Assembly (NCBI GenBank): GCA_002393835.1
Contig: DGTW01000015.1
Span: 1 to 15,072 of the forward strand
Length of the DNA stretch: 15,072 nt
Direction of reading: 5' to 3'
Source: Treponema sp. UBA4326
GTDB lineage: Bacteria; Spirochaetota; Spirochaetia; Treponematales; Treponemataceae
Part shown: in pieces, positions 6,355-13,003 of the stretch
Numbering within the stretch: position 1 is the stretch's first letter
Layout of the letters: every line of letters begins with the position of its first letter
Notes under the pieces: generated by a model
The model's database searches: none
The model's input: the letters and a program-made list of their open reading frames with translations, nothing else
Told to the model about the DNA's origin: nothing
Position numbers and translations under genes: made by a program

Positions 6355-8037
6355 ATGCGAAATACAAGCCTTGTCGTAAAAAAAAGTCTTTTTCTTCTAT
6401 ATATTTGTTTTCTACCCTTTTTATCTTGCGCTCACAAATCTTCATTTTTGCTGGAAATTCCCGATTTTTATCCAGAAGAGCTGGTGGAGTCAGATTCTGC
6501 CGGCATCAGGTATTTTTCCTTTTCGCTTGACCAAAAAACTGCGGCTGAGAATTTTCTTCAGTCAAAGGGTGATGCCGCTCTTCAGATTAAACTTACACCT
6601 GTAAAAATCAAGGGCGATGACGACAGCCTTTCCTTCGGTTTTTTCTACGACTATGCTTCCAGAAAAAGTGAGGTCAAGAGCCTTCCAGTGGTTACTGACA
6701 ATCTTCAAAAGTACGGAAACTCCTCCTTTGTCCTTTCATTCTGCTTTTCACGGGAGTCTGGAGTTCCCCAGGGCTTTTTCATAAAATCAGCATCTAAAGT
6801 CAGGGTAGATTCCGCAAGCCTTACCAGGGCTTTTGTTGGCCACGATTTTTCAGGTGACATTCCGGTTTTTGCTTTTGCTCCAAACGGCGGAAGCAACAAC
6901 GGAACGGATGACTTCAGGGGGGCTTTCCTTGCCTTCAATTCAATCAACAGTCGTGAGGGGCTAATGCCCACAATCACGCTGAAATTCAAGGAGAGTGGGG
7001 GTAGCCAGAAACTTGCCTTTGGCGGAGAAGTCCTTTATATCAGGCGAAGTGACAAGGCAGTGGAAATTCCAACGGCAGCCTTAAAATCACCCTTTTCAGT
7101 GGTTACATATCCCAATGAGGAGCAGTATCCCCAGTCTGTCCTGCTAATGGCATCAGATGAAAAGCTCCTTGATTTTGTACCCGGCCAAAAAAACGTGCTT
7201 ACACCAATAAATGTGGATCCCGGCCTTATTATGAAGTGGCCAAGAAACAACTGGCGGGGTAATGATTACGAACTTTTTGAGTGGGATCGCTTTCCGGGAG
7301 TTTTATTTTTCGACATTTCGACTTATGCCGTTCAGGATGATTTTTTCCGTCGCCTGGCTTTTTTCGTGGAAAAGGCGGGCTTCAAGGGACGGCTTCTTTC
7401 CGATTCTGAGCTGCGTGGAAAGCACGGCTACAATGCCCATGATTACAAGGCTGAAGACCTGGCACGCTTTTTTGAGAAAGCCCGTCGTGAAAATTTTATG
7501 CTCAACGAAAAAGAAGTTCTTCTACGGGAAATTCTTGCCCACAATGGCATTATCGTTCTTTCTTCCAATGGTGAAATAAAGGCTGGGAAGGGAGCCGTCA
7601 TCTCTATTTCTCAGGAATCTCCCCTTCATCTCAGAACGACTTTCATAGCCCATGAAGGTTGGCACGGGATTTTCTTCATCGATGAGAATTTCAGAAATAC
7701 CGTTGCTTCAATTTACTATACCATAGATCAGCAGACTCTTGCCTATCTAAGAAGGTATTTCCAGGTCACTCCCAGTCTGAATTACGATGTGAATGACGAT
7801 TACCTGATGAAAAATGAATTTATGGCCTATCTTTTACAAAGGCCTCTTTCACAGACAGCTGCCTATTTCGTAGACATGGCTAAAAGGGAACATTCTCAGC
7901 AGCTTGCAAAATCTGAGGCTGATTATATCATTGCGACAGGAGGCCAGGGCTTTGAAAGTGCGGCCACTCTTCTTGATGAATATGTGAGTGACCGCTGGAA
8001 TCTGAATGCCGGAAGGGTCTGGCTTATTACGCGATAG
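6355..8037 (+). CDS. Putative lipoprotein with HExxH zinc metallopeptidase motif
   Basis: This 560-residue protein starts with a signal peptide (Lys-rich then hydrophobic, residues 9-24) ending in FLSC, so Cys25 is probably lipidated and the protein held on a cell membrane facing outward. Near the C-terminus is a zincin signature: HEGWH at 433-437, preceded by the strand-like RTTFIA. A Glu at 488 in KNEFMAYLLQRP is a good candidate for the third zinc ligand, 51 residues after the second His, as in gluzincin-type peptidases. The N-terminal 250 or so residues look beta-rich and match nothing I recognise. No good Shine-Dalgarno sequence precedes ATG 6355 (AGG is only one base away), but the signal peptide begins at once, and TAGATT at 6343-6348 might be a -10 box for a leaderless transcript. 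It overlaps the convergent hydrolase gene by 11 bases. The peptidase activity is inferred from the motif alone. Confidence 0.72.
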   Translation: MRNTSLVVKKSLFLLYICFLPFLSCAHKSSFLLEIPDFYPEELVESDSAGIRYFSFSLDQKTAAENFLQSKGDAALQIKLTPVKIKGDDDSLSFGFFYDYASRKSEVKSLPVVTDNLQKYGNSSFVLSFCFSRESGVPQGFFIKSASKVRVDSASLTRAFVGHDFSGDIPVFAFAPNGGSNNGTDDFRGAFLAFNSINSREGLMPTITLKFKESGGSQKLAFGGEVLYIRRSDKAVEIPTAALKSPFSVVTYPNEEQYPQSVLLMASDEKLLDFVPGQKNVLTPINVDPGLIMKWPRNNWRGNDYELFEWDRFPGVLFFDISTYAVQDDFFRRLAFFVEKAGFKGRLLSDSELRGKHGYNAHDYKAEDLARFFEKARRENFMLNEKEVLLREILAHNGIIVLSSNGEIKAGKGAVISISQESPLHLRTTFIAHEGWHGIFFIDENFRNTVASIYYTIDQQTLAYLRRYFQVTPSLNYDVNDDYLMKNEFMAYLLQRPLSQTAAYFVDMAKREHSQQLAKSEADYIIATGGQGFESAATLLDEYVSDRWNLNAGRVWLITR

Positions 8038-8593
8038 AATCAATATCCAGGTTGAATTGTTTTTCGGCTCCAACGCTTGTCATGGGACCGTGGCCAGGCA
8101 TGATTACGGTGTCGTCTGGCAGGGTGAAAAGCTTGGATTTTATGCCGTTTGAAAGGTATTTTTTTGTGAAGGCACATGAGCTGGAGCCGATTTTTCCAGC
8201 AAAAATCACATCTCCGGTAAAGAGAGCCGAGCCTATTTTGTATACGATTGAATCTGCACTGTGGCCTGGCAGGGACAGGTATTCGACTTCAAGTCCGGCA
8301 ATTTTTTTGACACCTTCGCCTTTGAGGATGTTTTTATCGGTTGAAAGCTCATTGTCGGCGGCGTAAACGGAGAAATTGTATATCTTTTTTAGTGTTTTAA
8401 GTCCCCGGTAGTGATTTTCGTGCTTGTGGGTAATAAGCACTGCCACAAGGTCGTAATTTCCAGCCTCAATCTGTGAAATGAGGGTGTTGGAGATTTTACA
8501 AGGGTCGATTATGAGAGCTTGTTTTGTTTCTTCGTTTACTACGAGATAGCAGTTCGTGAGTTTTTCAAAGTCAAGGTGAAGGTAAATTTTCAT
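8027..8593 (-). CDS. Metallo-beta-lactamase fold hydrolase (glyoxalase II-like)
   Basis: This 188-residue cytoplasmic protein has the metallo-beta-lactamase fold landmarks: THKHENH at 55-61, LPGHS at 108-112, LFTGD at 124-128 and PGHG at 166-169. These supply His56, His58, His61, His111, Asp128 and His168, so the two-metal site is mostly present. The canonical Asp of HxHxDH is Asn60 here, which may weaken the second metal site or alter the preferred metal. The overall size and the FTGD/PGHG pattern resemble small glyoxalase II-like thioesterases, but the reaction is uncertain. Its start overlaps the pentapeptide gene's stop by four bases (ATGA on the minus strand), so the two are co-translated; AAAGGGG about eight bases before the ATG could serve as a ribosome binding site. 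Its last 11 bases overlap the end of the convergent zincin gene. Confidence 0.88.
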   Translation of the reverse strand: MKIYLHLDFEKLTNCYLVVNEETKQALIIDPCKISNTLISQIEAGNYDLVAVLITHKHENHYRGLKTLKKIYNFSVYAADNELSTDKNILKGEGVKKIAGLEVEYLSLPGHSADSIVYKIGSALFTGDVIFAGKIGSSSCAFTKKYLSNGIKSKLFTLPDDTVIMPGHGPMTSVGAEKQFNLDIDSIA

Positions 8594-9276
8594 AGGCCTG
8601 GCCCCTTTTGTACGCCGCGAGGAACATTCAGCTCTTCAAGACCCGTAAAGAGGGCGCTTCCCCGCTTGTCAAAGATAGCGGCATTGGTATTTGATTGCCT
8701 GAAGCTGACATTCTGCTGGGTGATTTCGTAAAAGACGGTTTCCTTTATGTTGCAGTTCCTGAAAGATGTGTCCGTGAGTTTTGCATTGATGAAATATGAG
8801 CTGTATAAATCTGAATCGTCAAAGGAAGACTGAAAAGAGGTGATCCCGCAGAAATTGTTTTGCAACATGTCGCTGCCTGTAAAAAGGACATGGCTGAATT
8901 TTGCCCCTGCGTATGAAGAAAAGACGATGTGGCTTGCCAAAAAGTTGCAGTCTGTGAAGACTGAATATGCCAGATTGCTTATTTTTATGCCCACATCCTT
9001 TGCCTTTAGTCCGGAAAAGAGACAGTGGGACAAATTGCAGCCGTAAAATTTTTTATTAGTAAGGTCAATGTTTGTAAAAGTGATTCCGCTTGCGTTTAAG
9101 CCGATTATTTTATCGTGAGTCTTTATGTAGTCGTAGATTTTTTTCTCTATTTCCTCTTTTTTGTCCGTATGCGCATAACAGTATTCGCCGTTTTCAATGA
9201 GATTGCCATTTGAGTCAAAATCAGAAATTGAAAAATGAGTGCAGGAAGGATGCTTACATGCTTTATAAGAAAACAT
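8590..9276 (-). CDS. Pentapeptide-repeat protein with N-terminal Cys/His cluster
   Basis: This 228-residue protein has pentapeptide-like repeats from about residue 66 to 215, with Phe or Leu recurring every fifth position (for example FTNIDLTNKKFYGCNLSHCLF, FSSYAGAKFSHVLFTGSD), as in right-handed quadrilateral beta-helices. The N-terminus carries Cys7, Cys12, Cys33 and His36 (CKHPSC then YCYAH), a probable small zinc-binding module. There is no signal peptide. The frame extends upstream to 9384, but that part would lie inside murI and includes a low-complexity hydrophobic stretch, so I take ATG 9276, where the Cys/His module begins. No Shine-Dalgarno sequence precedes it; TACAAT lies six bases upstream. 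The metallo-beta-lactamase gene is coupled directly downstream. Pentapeptide proteins have varied roles, including topoisomerase protection and scaffolding; none can be assigned here. Confidence 0.82.
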   Translation of the reverse strand: MFSYKACKHPSCTHFSISDFDSNGNLIENGEYCYAHTDKKEEIEKKIYDYIKTHDKIIGLNASGITFTNIDLTNKKFYGCNLSHCLFSGLKAKDVGIKISNLAYSVFTDCNFLASHIVFSSYAGAKFSHVLFTGSDMLQNNFCGITSFQSSFDDSDLYSSYFINAKLTDTSFRNCNIKETVFYEITQQNVSFRQSNTNAAIFDKRGSALFTGLEELNVPRGVQKGPGL

Positions 9277-9282
9277 GCATAT

Positions 9283-9311
9283 ATTGTAACAAAAAATGTA
9301 AAAGATTAAAA
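9283..9311 (-). promoter_or_regulatory. Candidate minus-strand promoter for the pentapeptide gene
   Basis: On the minus strand TACAAT (plus positions 9283-9288) is a five-of-six match to the -10 consensus. It ends six bases before the pentapeptide ATG, so transcription would begin at or next to the start codon. The -35 candidate (TTTTAA, plus 9306-9311, 17-base spacing) is poor. The -10 box overlaps the -35 box of the murI promoter on the other strand. Confidence 0.4.
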
Positions 9312-9312
9312 T
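9284..9312 (+). promoter_or_regulatory. Candidate murI promoter giving a leaderless mRNA
   Basis: TTGTAA at 9284-9289 and TAAAAT at 9307-9312 are spaced by exactly 17 bases. The murI ATG at 9319 lies six bases after the -10 box, about where transcription should begin, and there is no Shine-Dalgarno sequence in between. This fits a leaderless transcript. Confidence 0.5.
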
Positions 9313-9318
9313 AGAGAC

Positions 9319-10125
9319 ATGTCGGTTGATTTTGCTTTTCTTGACAGTGGAACGGGTGGAATTCCCTATATGCTTTCTCTTCACGAAAAATTGCCATCAG
9401 CTATTTCTGTCTATCTTGGTGATACTGAGCATTTTCCATACGGCGAAAAATCTGGCGAAGAAGTCACTGCATGTGCATCAAAAGCAATTCAAAAAATAAT
9501 CGATTTGTGGGCTCCAAAGGCAATCGTCGTGGCCTGCAATACAATCTCAGTTACGGCACTTGATTCGCTCAGAAAGAAATTCCCCGGCCTTCCCATAATC
9601 GGAACTGTTCCTGCAATCAAAGTTGCCGCCGAAGTAACGAAAAACAAAAAAATCGGCCTTCTGGCGACAACAGCAACTGTCAATCATCCTTATTGCCAGA
9701 ATCTAATCCATGATTTTGCCAGCGACTGCCAGGTTGTAATGAGGGCCGACCCAAAGCTGATAGACTTCATCGAAAAAAAATATTTCACGGCTTCAGAAGA
9801 GGAGCGTCTTTTTGCGGTAAGGGAAGCAGCCGATTTTTTCAAGGCAAAAGGTTGTGATACGGTGATTTTAGGCTGCACTCACTTTACCCACATTGCTGAG
9901 GAAATGCGAAAAGAATGTGGTGACGGAATTTCCGTTGTTGACAGTCGGGACGGAGTGGCAAATCAGGCAATCCGAAAAATTCATGAAGAAAAGAAAAGCG
10001 AGGGGGAAACAAAAAAATCTGTCCAAAACCTTTCTTTCTTCGTTACAAAGGCAAGCGAGCAGGAGCTGTCAGAATACGAGAGCCTCTGCAAAAATTTAAG
10101 AATTCCCTTCGGTGGAACCATATAA
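9319..10125 (+). CDS. murI: Glutamate racemase
   Basis: MurI interconverts L- and D-glutamate by a two-cysteine acid-base mechanism and supplies D-Glu for peptidoglycan in the cytoplasm. The 268-residue length is typical. The N-terminal FLDSGTGG (7-14) and GDTEHFPYG (34-42) form the substrate-site loops. The catalytic cysteines are Cys73 in VACNT and Cys186 in LGCTH, with His188 beside the second. The protein begins directly with the first beta strand, so ATG 9319 is the natural start even though no Shine-Dalgarno sequence precedes it; a promoter with its -10 box six bases away suggests a leaderless mRNA. It is divergent from the pentapeptide gene, with 42 bases between the two start codons. 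The C-terminal tail after about residue 225 is Lys/Glu-rich. Confidence 0.95.
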   Translation: MSVDFAFLDSGTGGIPYMLSLHEKLPSAISVYLGDTEHFPYGEKSGEEVTACASKAIQKIIDLWAPKAIVVACNTISVTALDSLRKKFPGLPIIGTVPAIKVAAEVTKNKKIGLLATTATVNHPYCQNLIHDFASDCQVVMRADPKLIDFIEKKYFTASEEERLFAVREAADFFKAKGCDTVILGCTHFTHIAEEMRKECGDGISVVDSRDGVANQAIRKIHEEKKSEGETKKSVQNLSFFVTKASEQELSEYESLCKNLRIPFGGTI

Positions 10126-10250
10126 GTAAGTTGATAAGGAGGCATGATAAAAATTACATCCGTGTAAATTTTATCACGGCCAAGTTTTCACCGTTGGCGA
10201 AAACTTGCTTTTCCTTGCCTTCATGCAATGCCGCTAACACGGTGTTTTTT
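10126..10250 (+). repeat. Inverted-repeat-rich intergenic element upstream of manC
   Basis: This stretch holds two strong hairpins. The first pairs GATAAAAATTACA (10146-10158) with TGTAAATTTTATC (10163-10175), 12 of 13 pairs with a four-base loop. The second pairs CAAGTTTTC (10181-10189) with GAAAACTTG (10199-10207) perfectly around a nine-base loop. All nine loop bases (10190-10198) can pair, with one G-U and a two-base bulge, with 10233-10243, immediately followed by six T residues (10245-10250) and then the manC ribosome binding site. This could be a pseudoknot, a terminator-like stem, or simply a dispersed repeat with internal symmetry. I do not recognise a known riboswitch class. Confidence 0.5.
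10144..10167 (+). other. Seven-codon ORF in the manC leader
   Basis: The frame ATG ATA AAA ATT ACA TCC GTG TAA encodes MIKITSV. A strong AAGGAGG (10136-10142) lies only one base before the ATG, closer than usual, so initiation would be poor. The ORF covers the left arm, loop and part of the right arm of the first hairpin. It may be a leader peptide, or a chance feature of an inverted repeat. Confidence 0.2.
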
Positions 10251-10256
10251 AAGGAG
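10251..10256 (+). promoter_or_regulatory. Ribosome binding site of manC
   Basis: AAGGAG ends five bases before the manC ATG and directly follows the T-run of the structured leader. Folding of that leader could therefore influence its accessibility. Confidence 0.75.
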
Positions 10257-10261
10257 CGATT

Positions 10262-11326
10262 ATGAAAGTATACGGCGTGATTATGGCAGGTGGCGGCGGA
10301 ACGAGGTTTTGGCCTCTTTCAAGGCAGGCGACACCAAAGCAGCTTTTGAATTTAAGCGGAAAGGAACTCATGGTAAACGAGGCCATTGATCGCCTTTCAA
10401 AAACAGCCTCCAACGAAGATATCTTTATCGTTACAAATGAAAATCAGGCCGTAAAGATGATTAAGGCAACAAAGGGCAGGGTTAACCGCAATCACATTCT
10501 TTATGAGCCTTCTGCCAGAAATACGGCGGCCTGTGTTGGATATGCGGCTATGGAAATCATCAAAAAGTATGGTGACGGAATCATGGTCATCACTCCCAGC
10601 GACGCTTACATTCAGAATGAAGCCGAATTCAGCAGGGTTCTTTCAGTTGCCGTAAAAGCTGCCGAAGAAAAAGATGCTTTAGTTACCGTTGGAATTACTC
10701 CGACATTCGCCGCGACAGGCTACGGCTACATTAAATTCAAGAAAAGCGATGAGGAAGTCCTCAAGGTCGTGGAATTTAAGGAAAAGCCAGATGCCGAAAC
10801 TGCAAAAAAATATGTCGAGTCTGGTGAGTACGCATGGAACAGCGGCATGTTCATCTGGAAGGCCAGTACTATTCTCAAAAATTTTGAAGAATTCCTTCCT
10901 GGAATCTATGCTGACTTGTGCAAAATCGGTGATGCGATGAAAACCGATGATGAATACAATGTCATCGACAAAATTTACCCGAAAATCGAAAGCATTTCCA
11001 TCGATTACGGCATTATGGAAAAATCAAGGGATGTTTATGTCGTCCCCGGCGAATTCGGCTGGAACGATGTTGGCAGCTTTGACATGATGGGAGTCCTTCA
11101 CAAGGCAGACGAAAACGGCAATGTTAGAATCGGTGATCAGATTAATGTGGATACAAAAAACTGCATTACATATTCAAGCGGTCGCCTCATAGCCACGATT
11201 GGCCTTGAAAATGTTGTCGTAATCGAAACTGAAGATGCCGTCCTGGTCTGTGACAAAAACAAAGTTCAGGATGTAAAAAAAGTCGTTGAGCAGCTCAAAA
11301 AAGACCGCAGAATCGAATTGCTGTAA
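10262..11326 (+). CDS. manC: Mannose-1-phosphate guanylyltransferase
   Basis: This enzyme joins GTP and mannose-1-phosphate to make GDP-mannose for glycans and GDP-sugars. The 354-residue protein begins with the nucleotidyltransferase signature AGGGGTRFWPLSR (9-21) followed by PKQLL (25-29). FKEKP at 172-176 is the sugar-phosphate motif, and FGWNDVGSFD near residue 275 is typical of the GMP family. The metal-binding Asp is probably Asp114 in TPSDAYI, where many relatives have His after the Asp. Length and motifs indicate the short, monofunctional form without the C-terminal phosphomannose isomerase domain found in longer ManC/AlgA proteins. It has its own ribosome binding site and follows the inverted-repeat leader. 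malQ follows 47 bases later on the same strand, with a separate ribosome binding site and no obvious strong terminator between them. Confidence 0.92.
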   Translation: MKVYGVIMAGGGGTRFWPLSRQATPKQLLNLSGKELMVNEAIDRLSKTASNEDIFIVTNENQAVKMIKATKGRVNRNHILYEPSARNTAACVGYAAMEIIKKYGDGIMVITPSDAYIQNEAEFSRVLSVAVKAAEEKDALVTVGITPTFAATGYGYIKFKKSDEEVLKVVEFKEKPDAETAKKYVESGEYAWNSGMFIWKASTILKNFEEFLPGIYADLCKIGDAMKTDDEYNVIDKIYPKIESISIDYGIMEKSRDVYVVPGEFGWNDVGSFDMMGVLHKADENGNVRIGDQINVDTKNCITYSSGRLIATIGLENVVVIETEDAVLVCDKNKVQDVKKVVEQLKKDRRIELL

Positions 11327-11373
11327 AAAAAAACAAACGTGAATTTTAGTTCGTGTTAAAGGAGATTGATTTT

Positions 11374-12999
11374 ATGAGAAAAGCAGGAATTTTACTTCAC
11401 CCGACTAGTCTGCCGGGCAGTGCAGGAATCGGAAGCTTGGGAAAAAACGCCTTTGCTTTCATTGATTTTCTTGAAAAAGCCGGAATGAAACTCTGGCAGG
11501 TTCTTCCTCTGGGGCCAACAGGCTATGGAGACAGCCCATACCAGTCATTTTCAACTTTTGCGCTCAATCCTCTTCTGATTGATTTTGATGACCTCGTGGA
11601 GCGGGGCTGGGCAACGCCTGACCTCATAAAAAAGCCTTCTTACATAAAAACAAAAGGAAACATTGATTACGGTTCAGTTGTATGGTGGAAAAGCAATGCC
11701 CTCAAAAAAATCGCCGGATATTTTCTTGAGCTGATAACAAATCCTGACGGGGCAGGGGAGTCTTTCGACCCGAATGTAAAAATGGAATTCTTCACCTTCT
11801 GCCGGGAAAACCTTTTTTGGCTCAAAGATTATGCCGCTTTTATGAGCATAAAGGCCTTTTACGACGCTAAGGCTCAGAAAGAGAGAGAAGAAAAAAATAT
11901 CGAAGTGAATGGCAGCTGGAATGTCTACTGGCCGAAAAAACTTTCTAAGCACGATGACGCTGCCGTCGAAAAATTGATTAACGAGCACACAGAGGAATTC
12001 CTTCAGACCGAGGCTATTCAGTTCTTTGCCGCAAAACAGTGGCAGGCCCTACACGAATACGCAAAATCAAAAAATATCGAGATTATCGGCGATGTCCCGA
12101 TTTTCGTTGCGGCCGATTCAAGCGATGTCTGGGCCAATCAGAAATACTTCCAGATTGGAAAAGACGGAAACTTCACTTCAGTTGCGGGTGTTCCGCCTGA
12201 TTATTTCTCTGCGACCGGCCAGCTCTGGGGAAATCCTCTCTACAACTGGAAAAACCTTAAAAAAGACGGCTACAGCTGGTGGATTGCCAGAATAAAGAAA
12301 ATGCTTTCCCTCGTTGACTATGTGCGTATTGACCATTTCAGGGGATTTGAAAGCTACTGGGCGATTCCTTTTGGAAGCCCCACTGCCCAGACCGGAAAAT
12401 GGGAAAAAGGCCCTGGAATCGAACTTTTTGACGCAATCAAAAATGAGCTCGGTCAGGTTCCTCTGATTGCTGAGGATTTGGGCATTATCACCGATGAAGT
12501 AAAGGAACTCCGAGACAAGGCCGGCTTCCCCGGCATGAAGGTTCTTCAGTTCGCCTTCGACAAGAATGAGTGGAAGAATGGAGCGCTAAAAAATGCCTTC
12601 CTTCCCCATAATTACGAGACGACAAACTGTGTCGTCTACACGGGCACCCACGACAATGACACGACTCAGGGCCTTCTTGAATCCCTCGATGACGAGAGCC
12701 TTGTCTTGATTTCTGATTATGTCACTGGTGAGAAAAATACTGTCGAAAAGGCCAAAAAACTTGTCAAGAGCAAAAAACTCTGCAAGGAGTTTATAAAGCT
12801 GGCCCTGTCAAGCACGGCTGAAACCGCAATCATTCCTCTTCAGGACATTTATGCCCTCAAAAGCGACACCAGGATGAACATGCCGAGCACAAGCGGAGCA
12901 AACTGGGCCTGGAGGGCAGAGCAGGGCATGATAAAAAGCGAAAAAGCCGAAAAAACGGCCGCCTGGTTGAAAAATCTCTGCGAACTTTACGCAAGGTAA
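11374..12999 (+). CDS. malQ: 4-alpha-glucanotransferase (amylomaltase, GH77)
   Basis: MalQ moves alpha-1,4-glucan segments between maltodextrins, releasing glucose, as part of cytoplasmic maltodextrin or glycogen metabolism. The 541-residue protein is of normal bacterial length. It begins with the GH77 hallmark RKAGILLHPTSLPG and soon after has GDSPYQSFSTFALNP. Catalytic positions are Asp320 in VRIDHFRG (nucleophile), Glu367 in IAEDLG (acid/base) and Asp427 in THDND (transition-state stabiliser). The C-terminal DTRMNMPST is also conserved. I chose ATG 11374: AAAGGAG at 11358-11364 is correctly placed for it and the family N-terminus begins there, whereas the GTG at 11353 lies before that ribosome binding site. 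The hairpin repeat begins four bases after its stop. Confidence 0.96.
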   Translation: MRKAGILLHPTSLPGSAGIGSLGKNAFAFIDFLEKAGMKLWQVLPLGPTGYGDSPYQSFSTFALNPLLIDFDDLVERGWATPDLIKKPSYIKTKGNIDYGSVVWWKSNALKKIAGYFLELITNPDGAGESFDPNVKMEFFTFCRENLFWLKDYAAFMSIKAFYDAKAQKEREEKNIEVNGSWNVYWPKKLSKHDDAAVEKLINEHTEEFLQTEAIQFFAAKQWQALHEYAKSKNIEIIGDVPIFVAADSSDVWANQKYFQIGKDGNFTSVAGVPPDYFSATGQLWGNPLYNWKNLKKDGYSWWIARIKKMLSLVDYVRIDHFRGFESYWAIPFGSPTAQTGKWEKGPGIELFDAIKNELGQVPLIAEDLGIITDEVKELRDKAGFPGMKVLQFAFDKNEWKNGALKNAFLPHNYETTNCVVYTGTHDNDTTQGLLESLDDESLVLISDYVTGEKNTVEKAKKLVKSKKLCKEFIKLALSSTAETAIIPLQDIYALKSDTRMNMPSTSGANWAWRAEQGMIKSEKAEKTAAWLKNLCELYAR

Positions 13000-13003
13000 G
13001 GAG

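Noticed and set aside
5849..6530. Plus-strand open frames rich in Phe and Ser across 5849-6530
   Set aside because: They are antisense or out-of-frame readings of the minus-strand hypothetical gene and the start of the zincin gene, with no ribosome binding site or family match.
9277..9384. Upstream extension of the pentapeptide protein
   Set aside because: It would run antisense through the start of murI and adds a low-complexity segment before the Cys/His module; ATG 9276 is better.
11327..11360. Possible terminator between manC and malQ
   Set aside because: The only pairing (AACGTGAA with TTCGTGTT) contains two G-U pairs and is not followed by a T-run.
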